A stretch of DNA of 26,544 bases from Bacteroidota bacterium (GTDB lineage: Bacteria; Bacteroidota; Bacteroidia; Chitinophagales; Chitinophagaceae): the NCBI GenBank assembly GCA_023433755.1, contig JAEYUA010000064.1, forward strand, positions 1 through 26,544, read 5' to 3'. Positions 13,753 through 21,916 of the stretch are shown one piece after another. The translations under genes and the position numbers were made by a program. Under the pieces are notes generated by a model. The model saw only the letters and a list, made by a program, of their open reading frames with translations, was not told the DNA's origin and searched no databases. Position 1 is the stretch's first letter. The number at the start of each line of letters is the position of its first letter.

Positions 13753-14688
13753 CAGACCCGGAACAAATAAGAATTCCTGAACATCCCTGGTCCATTCCGG
13801 GCGGTGCTTCAATAAATAATTTTCATGGCCGGCCTGGGGGTAAGTTCTCAACATTTTTTTTGAGGGAAGCCTTTGGTAGATCTCATCGATTTCCTTTCGT
13901 GTAACGCGGTCATCTCTTTCTCCATACATCAGCAGAACCGGGCTGTGAATACGCTCAGCCCATTTGCGGGGATTATGCGTAAAACCGTTGAAACCATTTT
14001 GCACACCACCCCAGAATACCAGCAGTCCTGCCATAGGGAAGGCCGGGATATTTTGGTTTCGGAATCTAGCTGCAACCGTTTCATACAAAGATCCAAATGG
14101 ACATTCAATGATAACTGAAGAAGGTGTGATCTTGTAATCACTGATGGCTTTCATGATGGCCACAGCACCCATAGAAGTTCCAAAGAGTACAATATTGTGG
14201 TGGCCAAGACCCTGCATATGCCTGTAAACATCCCGAACTTCCCTGGCCTCCTCGTAACCGATAGTTGTCCGGTTTCCTTCTGATCCGCCGGATCCCATGA
14301 AGTCAACCAGCACCACATGGTACCCAAGGTCAATAAATATATCAGCCTTGTCGAGCATGGATGATTTTTCACCACCGTATCCATGAAAAATGAGCACCGT
14401 TCCCTTGCTGTTTGTTGTCTCCATCAGCCAGGCCTCCAGTAAAACATTGCTACGGATGCGCAGGGTTTCGTAAGGAATTACGGGTTTTGATTTAAGAGCC
14501 GGCCTGGGATTGTTAACACCTGTGACAAGAATTGTTATTTTTTGCGGGGTGGAAAGATCCTGCGTGGTACGGGTTTGAGCAGCATCACTAAAATGGGTGA
14601 ACTTCCATGCATGCATAAAAGCAATCGCATTGATCAACATAAAAAGGAGAACACTACTCCATATTATCCTCCTAACCCATTTTTTCAT
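13738..14688 (-). CDS. Membrane-anchored alpha/beta hydrolase
   Basis: 316 aa. One N-terminal hydrophobic segment (about 7-27, after KKWVRR) probably anchors the protein in the inner membrane, facing the periplasm. The hydrolase domain has the oxyanion-hole motif FHGYGG (101-106), a nucleophile elbow GTSMGA (170-175, Ser172), an acidic residue in GERDDRV (256-262) and the catalytic His288 in AGHENY. This fits serine hydrolases of the BAAT/DUF-type alpha/beta hydrolase group that act on esters, amides or peptides. The substrate is unknown. The C-terminal ANGK is encoded by an intergenic-type repeat and is probably not functional. It is the first gene of a minus-strand run ahead of accA, separated from it by 74 bp. 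Confidence 0.82.
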   Translation of the reverse strand: MKKWVRRIIWSSVLLFMLINAIAFMHAWKFTHFSDAAQTRTTQDLSTPQKITILVTGVNNPRPALKSKPVIPYETLRIRSNVLLEAWLMETTNSKGTVLIFHGYGGEKSSMLDKADIFIDLGYHVVLVDFMGSGGSEGNRTTIGYEEAREVRDVYRHMQGLGHHNIVLFGTSMGAVAIMKAISDYKITPSSVIIECPFGSLYETVAARFRNQNIPAFPMAGLLVFWGGVQNGFNGFTHNPRKWAERIHSPVLLMYGERDDRVTRKEIDEIYQRLPSKKMLRTYPQAGHENYLLKHRPEWTRDVQEFLFVPGLANGK

Positions 14689-14729
14689 TATTGAATAAAT
14701 ATAGAATAAAACAGGGCAACCTTATAGCT

Positions 14730-14757
14730 GCCAATGGCCATTAGCTATTGGCCATCG
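14730..14757. repeat. Heptamer palindromic repeat, GCCAATG type (copy 3)
   Basis: GCCAATG GCCATTA GCTATTG GCCATCG, in the divergent spacer between the hydrolase and the antiporter gene. Third copy of the same family within 2.1 kb. Confidence 0.78.
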
Positions 14758-14762
14758 TTCTC

Positions 14763-14786
14763 TTTCTGTTTCTGTTTCCGTTTCCC
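14763..14786. repeat. Short 6-bp tandem repeat (TTTCTG type)
   Basis: TTTCTG TTTCTG TTTCCG TTTCCC directly after the third GCCAATG-type repeat. A pyrimidine-rich tract about 55 bp upstream of the antiporter start. It could vary in length by slippage; no effect is demonstrated. Confidence 0.6.
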
Positions 14787-14814
14787 TGCCTCCACTCATC
14801 AACTCCATAATAAT

Positions 14815-14822
14815 TATCTTTG
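14815..14822 (+). promoter_or_regulatory. Candidate -7 element TATCTTTG before the antiporter gene
   Basis: Exact TAnnTTTG match 19 nt upstream of the ATG at 14842. The -33 TTG is not recognisable. Position and sequence are plausible for a housekeeping Bacteroidota promoter. Confidence 0.4.
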
Positions 14823-14841
14823 CATTTTTTAATCATAACTA

Positions 14842-17118
14842 ATGCCTCACCTGCCCCATTTGATTCATGACCTGGCGCTGATCCTTATAACGGGTGCTAT
14901 TGTAACGTTGATCTTCCGGAAGATCAAACAGCCGCTGGTGCTTGGTTATATCATTGCCGGTTTTGTGGTAGGCCCCTATTTTCACCTGGCTCCTTCTGTG
15001 GCAGATGCGCAGAATGTAAAAACCCTGGCTGAAATAGGGGTCATTTTCCTGCTCTTCAGCCTGGGACTTGAATTCAGTTTCAAAAAATTAATGCGTGTTG
15101 GAGGATCAGCCTCCATAACTGCGTTTGTGGAGATCATCTTCATTACCGCTTCGGGTTATACTATGGGAAAGATCCTGGGGTGGACAACCATGGACAGCTT
15201 GTTTCTCGGGGGTATGCTGGCAAGTTCCTCCACTACCATTATCATCAGGGCATTCGATGAACTGGGTGTAAAAACAAAACAGTTCGCCCGAATAGTTTTC
15301 GGAGTGTTGATCGTGGAAGATATAGTGGTGATCCTGTTGATGGTGTTATTATCAACCGTGGCTGTTACCAAAACATTTGAAGGAGGAGAGATCCTGTTCA
15401 CTGTTCTGAAACTTTTATTCTTTTTAGCACTCTGGTTTATCGGTGGCATTTTTTTGCTGCCCAGTTTTTTGAAGCTGGCCAAAAAATTACTGGATGAGGA
15501 AACCCTGCTCATTCTTTCGCTGGGTTTATGCTTAGGCATGGTAGTTTTGGCTACCAAAGTTGGCTTTTCAGCAGAACTGGGTGCTTTCGTGATGGGATCT
15601 ATCATTGCTGAAACCACGGTGGCGGAAAAAGTTGAGCATGTACTGAAATCAGTCAAGGATCTGTTTGGAACAGTATTCTTTGTATCAGTCGGCATGATGA
15701 TCGATCCCTCCGCCATGGTGCAATATGGTGTGCCCATTCTACTGGTAACCCTCCTCACCTTATTTGGCAAATTATTCAGCACCACGCTCGGTGCCCTGTT
15801 ATCGGGGCAGCCACTCAAACAATCAGTGCAGGTGGGCATGAGTATGGCGCAGATAGGTGAATTCGCTTTTATCGTAGCTACCCTTGGTCTATCACTGGGA
15901 GTGATATCCGAATTTTTATTTCCTGTGGCAGTGGGTGCTTCCGCCATCACCACTTTCACCACACCCTATATGATCAAGTATTCGGATAAATTTTATTTGT
16001 TTCTTTCCCGGATACTGCCTCATAAATGGGTGAAAAGGCTGAACAGGTATTCCGCCGGAGCCCAAACCATACAGGCGGAACCGGAATGGAAGATCCTTTT
16101 CAAGAATTATGCACGGGTAGTAATCATCAACAGCGTGGTTGTGATTGCCATTCTATTATTATCCCAGCGGTACTTCCTTCCTTATACAATGAACCAGGTG
16201 GAGAATGAATTGTTCGGAACACTGATTGTAACACTGCCTACGCTTGCTGTATGCATACCATTTCTTTGGGCCATCATTGCCAAACGTCCTACCGGTGAAG
16301 GATATAAGGAATTATGGGTGGTGGAAAAATATAACAGGGGCCCGCTTCTCATTGTAGAAACCGGCCGATTACTCTTAGGAATTTTTCTAACTGGTTTGCT
16401 GATCGACCAGTTGGTATCCACTAAGGTAGCCCTGCTCACTGCCATCCCGGTTACGGTGATCCTGGTTTTTATTTTTTCCAAGACTATACAGCGTTTTTAC
16501 CAGAGACTGGAAGGAAGGTTCATCCGCAATCTTAATGCGAGAGGAGAAGCCGCTGCGAATAATAAAAATACACTGGAGAAAAAGAACACCCAGATGCAAC
16601 TCGACCTGGCGGCCTGGGATGCTCACATCGTGGAGCTGGAAGTTAACCAGATGGCTCCCTATATCGGCAAGCCCCTGCAGGAACTTGCCTGGCGTGAACA
16701 GTATGGTATCAATATCGTTTATATCCGGCGCGGCAATTATATTTTTCACACCCCTGCCCGCAGCAATTCCCTCCAGGCCTTTGACAATGTAGGAATACTT
16801 GCTACCGATGAACAGATCCAGCGATTCAAACCTGTTTTTGATTTTGGTGTGGCAGACGTGAATACCGCAGTGCAAATCCAGGACATTAGCCTGGAAAAAA
16901 TCCTTGTTGATGAACATTCAAGACTTAAAGGCAAAACCATCCGTGATTCAGGACTGAGAGAAAAAGTCCAGGGTCTTATCGTGGGTATTGAAAGAAATAA
17001 CCAACGGATTCTAAACCCTGATTCAACACTGGTGTTTGAATGGGATGATATCATCTGGATCGTTGGCAACAGGAAAAAAATCACCAGCTTCAAAAAAGAA
17101 GAAATGGAGAATGGTTGA
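14842..17118 (+). CDS. CPA2-family monovalent cation:proton antiporter with two RCK-C (TrkA-C) domains
   Basis: 758 aa. Residues 1-385 form a Na+/H+ exchanger domain of the KefB/KefC type: LGYIIAGFVVGP (34-45), LLFSLGLEFS (70-79), SSSTTIIIRAFDELGV (128-143) and the acidic pair ED159-160 in VLIVEDIVVILL, a candidate ion-binding site. Three or four further hydrophobic segments follow (about 425-550), which is longer than KefB/C. The C-terminus has two RCK-C-like regions, about 596-662 (VELEVNQMAPYIGKPLQEL) and 678-745 (LVDEHSRLKGKTIRDSGLRE). The NAD-binding RCK-N domain of KefB/C is not visible. The family exchanges K+ or Na+ for H+ across the inner membrane, and RCK-C domains bind regulatory ligands such as cyclic dinucleotides in other systems. 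The ion and ligand are unknown. Confidence 0.9.
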   Translation: MPHLPHLIHDLALILITGAIVTLIFRKIKQPLVLGYIIAGFVVGPYFHLAPSVADAQNVKTLAEIGVIFLLFSLGLEFSFKKLMRVGGSASITAFVEIIFITASGYTMGKILGWTTMDSLFLGGMLASSSTTIIIRAFDELGVKTKQFARIVFGVLIVEDIVVILLMVLLSTVAVTKTFEGGEILFTVLKLLFFLALWFIGGIFLLPSFLKLAKKLLDEETLLILSLGLCLGMVVLATKVGFSAELGAFVMGSIIAETTVAEKVEHVLKSVKDLFGTVFFVSVGMMIDPSAMVQYGVPILLVTLLTLFGKLFSTTLGALLSGQPLKQSVQVGMSMAQIGEFAFIVATLGLSLGVISEFLFPVAVGASAITTFTTPYMIKYSDKFYLFLSRILPHKWVKRLNRYSAGAQTIQAEPEWKILFKNYARVVIINSVVVIAILLLSQRYFLPYTMNQVENELFGTLIVTLPTLAVCIPFLWAIIAKRPTGEGYKELWVVEKYNRGPLLIVETGRLLLGIFLTGLLIDQLVSTKVALLTAIPVTVILVFIFSKTIQRFYQRLEGRFIRNLNARGEAAANNKNTLEKKNTQMQLDLAAWDAHIVELEVNQMAPYIGKPLQELAWREQYGINIVYIRRGNYIFHTPARSNSLQAFDNVGILATDEQIQRFKPVFDFGVADVNTAVQIQDISLEKILVDEHSRLKGKTIRDSGLREKVQGLIVGIERNNQRILNPDSTLVFEWDDIIWIVGNRKKITSFKKEEMENG

Positions 17119-17408
17119 CCCATTCTTTCATAAGCGAAAAACAGTGCTCACGCTTAAAATTTACCAGATTTTATCCCATTTTTCCATTCCGTCATTTAAT
17201 TCCCCAATTGAATTAAACTGAGCTCATTTATGCTGGAATTCAGAAATGAATTGCTGATCTTCAATTACATAACCGGCTAGGGACAATTACAGGGCATGAA
17301 ATAAGTGAAAACACTTGCATATCAGGGATTACCCTTATATTTTTACGGTCGTTGTTGAGCTTACCGGGTGAACCGGGATGTTCGATGCGTTTTAAAAATC
17401 CAGGTCCC

Positions 17409-18380
17409 ATGAAGCAATTTTTACTCCTTGCCTTTGCTGTGCTGCTATCCGGCATTTCTTTCGCGGCACCGAAAATTAAATCTAAATCCAACGGTTATTG
17501 GAGCAATCCTTTGAACTGGGATCTCAACCGCTCTCCTGCCATCGGGGATACGGTTACCATACCTGCCGGCTATACCATGATCATCAATGACGACCGGGTA
17601 ATCAATGGTTTTGTGTACCTGCAGATCTACGGCACTCTTTCCTTCCAGAATAATAATTCCACTTTAAGGCTGGGTAGTACAGCCATAGTTGTAGTGCACA
17701 GTACTGGCAGGATAATGGGTGGTGGTTCGCCTTCGCAAAAATTAAGAATAGGAACGAAAACAGTTTTCGATGGAAACGACGATCCGGTGCAGGGGCCGCG
17801 CATGGCTACTTCAACTACAAATGGATTCCAGATTTTTTCAGAAGAACCATTGCCGGTAAAATTCACGGGTTTCTCCGTTACGCAAATCAACAATGGGAAG
17901 ATCCTTGTGCAATGGTCAACGGCAGATGAAATAAATGCGGACCGTTACGAAATCGAACGAAGTTTTGATGGAAGTACCTGGACCAAAGCCGGGCAGGTGC
18001 CTGCGAGAAACATTGCAGGCACATCGCATGATTATCGTTACCTCGATGAAGCTTATGCTCCTAAATTATTTTACCGCATCAGGCAGATTGATATTGATGG
18101 TAAATTCATGTTGAGCAGTATCAGGCTCACAGGAACCGAATCGAAGGAATACCAGATCGGCATTTCTTCTTCCTACGGCAGACTGGTAATTCATTTTCCA
18201 TTGGAGGTCCAGGAAGAACTGACAATATCAGTTGTTTCACCTGCAGGCCAGGTAATGCAACGGATGCCTATCAGGAGTCTTGCCGGGCAGTATACTTATG
18301 AAACAGGCTTGAATGGACTATATATTGTTTTGATCAGTTCCCGGAAATCCATTCTTGCCTCCAGGCAGGTTTGGTTCTGA
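17409..18380 (+). CDS. Secreted G8-like/T9SS-type surface protein
   Basis: 323 aa from the ATG at 17409; the frame extends upstream to 17352, but the later ATG starts a clean Sec signal peptide (FLLLAFAVLLSGISFAA). Residues 28-110 resemble a G8-type beta domain (W31, W37, then GDTVTIPAGYTMII, then LQIYGTLSFQN). Residues 147-240 match a module common in type IX-secreted proteins (LPVKFTGFSV, WSTADEINADRYEIERS, FYRIRQIDIDGK). The last 80 residues resemble a degenerate T9SS sorting domain (LTISVVSPAGQV; NGLYIVLISS). It is probably exported and surface-associated; no catalytic motif is seen. The 290-bp region upstream (17119-17408) holds no gene I can identify, only a weak 6-bp stem (TAAGCG/CGCTTA, 17132-17155). 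Confidence 0.75.
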   Translation: MKQFLLLAFAVLLSGISFAAPKIKSKSNGYWSNPLNWDLNRSPAIGDTVTIPAGYTMIINDDRVINGFVYLQIYGTLSFQNNNSTLRLGSTAIVVVHSTGRIMGGGSPSQKLRIGTKTVFDGNDDPVQGPRMATSTTNGFQIFSEEPLPVKFTGFSVTQINNGKILVQWSTADEINADRYEIERSFDGSTWTKAGQVPARNIAGTSHDYRYLDEAYAPKLFYRIRQIDIDGKFMLSSIRLTGTESKEYQIGISSSYGRLVIHFPLEVQEELTISVVSPAGQVMQRMPIRSLAGQYTYETGLNGLYIVLISSRKSILASRQVWF

Positions 18381-18393
18381 AATAAAATGATTA

Positions 18394-18416
18394 ATGCCAG
18401 GCTGCACACCTGGCAT
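18394..18416 (-). terminator. Hairpin terminator candidate between convergent genes
   Basis: An 8-bp perfect stem (ATGCCAGG/CCTGGCAT) with a 7-nt loop. On the minus strand it is followed by TAATCATTTTATTT, a T-rich but imperfect tail. It may end the two-component operon, and possibly the T9SS gene on the other strand. A TATCATGATA palindrome follows at 18416-18425. Confidence 0.55.
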
Positions 18417-18435
18417 ATCATGATATCACTGCTTT

Positions 18436-19332
18436 TTATTTCCTGGCCGATTCAAGTTTCAATTCAATAATATTACCGGGTTTTGAAGTTCCTTCATTGG
18501 AAATAAACAGATCTCCCGACGGGCTAAAGCTGACTCCTTCCGGCTGGGCGAATTCCTTTCCAAGCTCAATCACTTTAAGAATCTTACCGGAGGGCTGAAG
18601 AATGGCAAGTCTTGATTTTGGACCATCGGTTATATAAATTTCCCCGGTCAAAGGATGAATACCTATGGAAGAAGGCATGATTGCTTTTTTCTTTTTTTTC
18701 TTGTCTCCGGATGAAAGCAAAGGATCGTCAAGATCAATCTTGATGACGGGGTCATTGTTCAGTTTTTCACTGGCCAGGTCAAAAGCATAAATGCCCTTAT
18801 AATCCTTATTGCCAGGCTCTTCATCCTTGATCGCTAACAGCAACCTGTTATTCTTTTTATCAAAAACAAGACCTTCTACGTTGTGATCCACTGTGAGACT
18901 TGTTTTAAATTCTTTCACTGAAGATTTTCCTGCATTCATATCCACCTTGTACAACCTACCGTCAGCCCTAACAATGTAAGCGGTGTTCCCATTCACTGTA
19001 ATTCCTTCATAGTCGCCCGGACCCGCGAATTCAATTCTCTTCTCCACCTTGCCTTCAGCCCGGTTGTAAATAAAAATTATCCCGTCTTCGTCCTGGATGC
19101 AGGCGAAACGATCCTGGTCGAGATAGGCTATTCCTGAAACTTCTTTCAATTCGCCAGGAAGGTCCCATTTGTTGGTAATAGACAGCTCCGTTGCAGCTTT
19201 CTTAACCTTTTTGAAGGAAGCCTGCGCCTCTGTACCGGTACCGAGTACAACACTTGAAATATCTCTCCAGAAAATAAATCCTCCGATAATGATTACACTA
19301 AACAACAATAAGCCAAACCTCATAATCTTCAA
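18436..19332 (-). CDS. Membrane-anchored SdiA-regulated/YjiK-like beta-propeller protein
   Basis: 298 aa. An N-terminal hydrophobic segment (about 4-24) anchors or exports the protein. The remainder looks like a beta-propeller of the SdiA-regulated (YjiK) family: ELKEVSGIAYLDQDRFACIQDEDG, GDYEGITVNGNTAYIVRADG, VEGLVFDKKNNRLLLAIKDE, PSSIGIHPLTGEIYITDG and PEGVSFSPSGDLFISNEG are repeated blades. Members are periplasmic and of unknown biochemical function. A lysine run (KKKKKK near 214-219) is encoded by an A-rich tract that could be prone to slippage. It is the last gene of the two-component operon, 28 bp after the lipoprotein gene. ATG at 19332, or the ATG three codons later. Confidence 0.82.
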   Translation of the reverse strand: MKIMRFGLLLFSVIIIGGFIFWRDISSVVLGTGTEAQASFKKVKKAATELSITNKWDLPGELKEVSGIAYLDQDRFACIQDEDGIIFIYNRAEGKVEKRIEFAGPGDYEGITVNGNTAYIVRADGRLYKVDMNAGKSSVKEFKTSLTVDHNVEGLVFDKKNNRLLLAIKDEEPGNKDYKGIYAFDLASEKLNNDPVIKIDLDDPLLSSGDKKKKKKAIMPSSIGIHPLTGEIYITDGPKSRLAILQPSGKILKVIELGKEFAQPEGVSFSPSGDLFISNEGTSKPGNIIELKLESARK

Positions 19333-19360
19333 TTTTAATGGTTAGTAAATTCCTTCCTCA

Positions 19361-19816
19361 TCAATCCCAATAATCGATTTTCTGTTCCGTTCCATCAGAA
19401 CCTAGAACCAGGTTCACTTCCTTTTTCCCTTTTGCCTCAAGCTCAACCTGGTAATAGCTCACCCCATCCTTCTCAAGGAGTTCCACATCATCAATTGTAT
19501 AGTCTTTGTACTTTGTTTGCAAAACCGAAAGCACCGCAGCAGGAAGCTGGTTTTGTGCCAGGTCGGATTTCTGCATCAGTATTTTACCATTTCCATCAAG
19601 CTGCATGGTTATTTCGGTACTGTCGTTCATTTTCACTTCTGCCTCATACATGGATTTGGTTTTTTCCCAATCCACTTTTGATGCATCAGGAAACTTTCCT
19701 TTCACTGAATTCAATACTAAAGAAGGAACCTTTTCAGCAGGAATGCTCTGGCTGCTGCAACCCGCTGAGGCCAGTAAAAAAAATCCGGTGACTGTTATCA
19801 TGATCGATTGCTTCAT
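19361..19816 (-). CDS. PepSY-like lipoprotein (beta-lactamase-inhibitor-like fold)
   Basis: 151 aa. The signal peptide ends in the lipobox ASAGC (Cys20), so it is a predicted lipoprotein. Two similar PepSY-like units are visible: VLNSVKGKFPDASKVDWEK with YEAEV (about 32-56), and AVLSVLQTKYKDYTIDDVEL with YYQVELEAKGKKEVNL (about 94-136). This fits the Bacteroidota PepSY-like/BLIP-like family. Such proteins are thought to sit in the periplasm and bind other proteins or inhibit proteases, but that is not shown here. It lies between the kinase gene (63 bp away) and the YjiK-like gene (28 bp) in the same direction, and may act in sensing by the kinase. Confidence 0.82.
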   Translation of the reverse strand: MKQSIMITVTGFFLLASAGCSSQSIPAEKVPSLVLNSVKGKFPDASKVDWEKTKSMYEAEVKMNDSTEITMQLDGNGKILMQKSDLAQNQLPAAVLSVLQTKYKDYTIDDVELLEKDGVSYYQVELEAKGKKEVNLVLGSDGTEQKIDYWD

Positions 19817-19879
19817 AAAATATCTTTTGATGTTTATGACACAAAGCTCAAAATCAAAATGGGAAAGAATTGGGAATAA

Positions 19880-21145
19880 TCAGGAAGAAAATTGTACCCT
19901 TATTACGTGGCGGCCTTCGTAGTGATAGCTGACTTTAAAACCGAAGAGCCCGGCTATTGCCTTTACAATACTCAGCCCGAGCCCGGTTGATGTGGCAGAT
20001 TGTTTTTCTTTATGAAACCTGGTGAATAACATTGATTCGTCAAGGGGTTGATCCTTGCCGGTGTTGGCTATTTCAAAACTTTCACTCCCGATGGTGATCG
20101 CAATAGTGCCGCCCGAATAATTGTGCACCATTGCATTCTTAACCAGGTTATTGAAGAAAATAAGGGAAAGATCTTCATTCATCTGGACTACCGCCTGGTG
20201 TTCTTCCTTTACCGATATTAAAATTTCGCGGTAGGCAAGCTGGTCGGAAAAATCATCAATTATTTTTTTTACCAGCGCATTAATGTTAACAGGCACTGTG
20301 GATACAAACTGTTTATTCTCGATTTTTGAAAGCAGCAGCAATGATTTATTGAGACGGGTGAGTCTTTCCAGGTTGTCAAGCGCTGAAGCCAAGAGTTGGG
20401 ACTCCTGCTCAGAAAATTTTCCAGTGGCAGCCAGCGCTTCCAGCTTATTGATGCTGATCGCAAGTGGTGTTTGCAGCTCATGCGAAGCGTTCTCTATAAA
20501 ATGTTTCTGGCTATTGTAGCTATCCACATTACTCTGGATCATTTTAGCCACTACTTCATTGAGCAGCCTGAATTCTTCGATATTTGTTTTTCTTGTTTCA
20601 ATGCTGGGTTGTTCGAGGCGGAAATGCCTGAGCTGCTTCAGCAGGTGGTAAAAGGGCCGCCAGATCCTTTTCAACAAAAAATTATTCAGGAGCAGGATGG
20701 TGGCAATCAATCCCACGTAAAGGAAGATGATAGCATATAATAATTCTGAAAACAGGTCATCCTCTTCCACCATGGAAGTAATCACCTGCATCTGGTAATA
20801 ACGGTTATTATGACTGAATACGGTCCGCAGCATCCGGACCGGTTCATAATCCTGTTCATTCTGCATGTACATGCTGGTATCGAGATATTCATCAAAGAAT
20901 TCCTTCGCAGCCTCAGCTTCAATACCAGTGATAGAATAATCACCTTCATCAAAATCAGTTTTAAACAGGATGGTCGAATCTTTTTTTACTTTCTGCAGAA
21001 TCAATCCTTTCTGGTTGTCAAGGCCATCATCAATGCTGTCATAAATCTCATCGAGCATGGCATAATAAAATATGCCGGCCCATACCGTTATCAGCAACAG
21101 CAGGAATACGGCAAGGTAGGATGTAGTATAGGTAACAACTTTCAT
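19880..21145 (-). CDS. Sensor histidine kinase
   Basis: 421 aa. Two membrane segments (about 8-29 and 134-157) enclose a periplasmic sensor region of about 100 residues, rich in Asp/Glu (DEIYDSIDDGLDNQ; EFFDEYLDTSM). Then come the HisKA domain with the phospho-acceptor His222 in ENASHELQTPLAI, the N box FNNLVKNAMVHN (331-342), IANTG (359-363) in place of the usual D-x-G segment, and the G box TGLGLSIVKAI (387-397). The layout resembles CusS/QseC-type kinases. The start codon overlaps the response-regulator stop by 4 nt (ATGA), so the two are translationally coupled. The signal is unknown; the downstream periplasmic lipoprotein and YjiK-like protein suggest an envelope signal. Confidence 0.92.
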   Translation of the reverse strand: MKVVTYTTSYLAVFLLLLITVWAGIFYYAMLDEIYDSIDDGLDNQKGLILQKVKKDSTILFKTDFDEGDYSITGIEAEAAKEFFDEYLDTSMYMQNEQDYEPVRMLRTVFSHNNRYYQMQVITSMVEEDDLFSELLYAIIFLYVGLIATILLLNNFLLKRIWRPFYHLLKQLRHFRLEQPSIETRKTNIEEFRLLNEVVAKMIQSNVDSYNSQKHFIENASHELQTPLAISINKLEALAATGKFSEQESQLLASALDNLERLTRLNKSLLLLSKIENKQFVSTVPVNINALVKKIIDDFSDQLAYREILISVKEEHQAVVQMNEDLSLIFFNNLVKNAMVHNYSGGTIAITIGSESFEIANTGKDQPLDESMLFTRFHKEKQSATSTGLGLSIVKAIAGLFGFKVSYHYEGRHVIRVQFSS

Positions 21146-21819
21146 GAATCAGTTAGTTTATATCCAAGGCCATAAACTGCCTGAATTTCTATGCCTGCGT
21201 TTTTATCGTTCAGTTTTTTGCGGAGGTTCTTGATCTGCGAATAAATAAAATCATAGCTGTTCATTTCATCAATATAATCTCCCCACACATGTTCTGCCAG
21301 CGCAGTCTTGAGCACCAGCTTATTTTTATTGGTGACCATATAGATCAGCACATCAAATTCCTTACGATTCAGTTTTAGCTCTTCGCCATCAACTGTAACA
21401 ATGCGGTAATCTGTATCGATTTTCACATTGTTGATCTCCAGGATGGGACTGCCACCAAGGGTTTTGCGGCGGATGAGGGATTTGATTCGGGCATGCAATT
21501 CCGCCATGTGAAAAGGTTTGGGCAGGTAATCATCCGCACCCAGGTCAAGTCCTTTTACCTTATCATGGATGGAATCTCTTGCAGATACGATGATGACCCC
21601 TACATTGAGACCAGCATCTTTCAGCTCTTTTAAAAAATCGAGACCATTGCCTCCCGGAAGGCCAAGGTCCAGTAGAATACAGTCATACTCATACACTCCA
21701 ATCTTTTCAGATGCTGATGCATAATCAACAGCGGTCTCCACGAGATAATGTTCCTGTTCAAGGGACTGCACTATATCCTCACGGATCTCGGGTTCATCTT
21801 CTATCACCAGGATCTTCAT
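21142..21819 (-). CDS. OmpR-family response regulator
   Basis: 225 aa. Receiver domain with the acidic pocket D8/E9 region (IEDEPEI), phospho-acceptor Asp51 (LLDLGLPG), conserved Ser79 (VSARD) and Lys101 (YLPKPF). The C-terminal winged-helix DNA-binding domain spans about 125-225 (LNRKEFDVLIYMVTNKN; FIYSQIKNLRKKL; VYGLGYKL). It binds DNA and activates or represses genes when phosphorylated by the paired kinase. It is the first gene of the four-gene operon. The spacer upstream (21820-21916) shows no recognisable operator. Confidence 0.95.
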   Translation of the reverse strand: MKILVIEDEPEIREDIVQSLEQEHYLVETAVDYASASEKIGVYEYDCILLDLGLPGGNGLDFLKELKDAGLNVGVIIVSARDSIHDKVKGLDLGADDYLPKPFHMAELHARIKSLIRRKTLGGSPILEINNVKIDTDYRIVTVDGEELKLNRKEFDVLIYMVTNKNKLVLKTALAEHVWGDYIDEMNSYDFIYSQIKNLRKKLNDKNAGIEIQAVYGLGYKLTDS

Positions 21820-21916
21820 CTGGTAAAATTAGGTGGAGAACATGGAATGCAGCCATCAATACCGGTTAGTAATCCAGCTTACAAATGATACGTTTGAAAA
21901 GTAATTCGGAAAGATT

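Noticed and set aside
15156..15962. A 268-codon reverse open frame inside the antiporter gene
   Set aside because: Antisense shadow of membrane-helix codons, rich in Ser/Thr/Asn, with no recognisable motif.
17119..17408. A small gene or RNA in the spacer before the T9SS protein
   Set aside because: No open frame with coding character, and only weak stems; nothing supportable.
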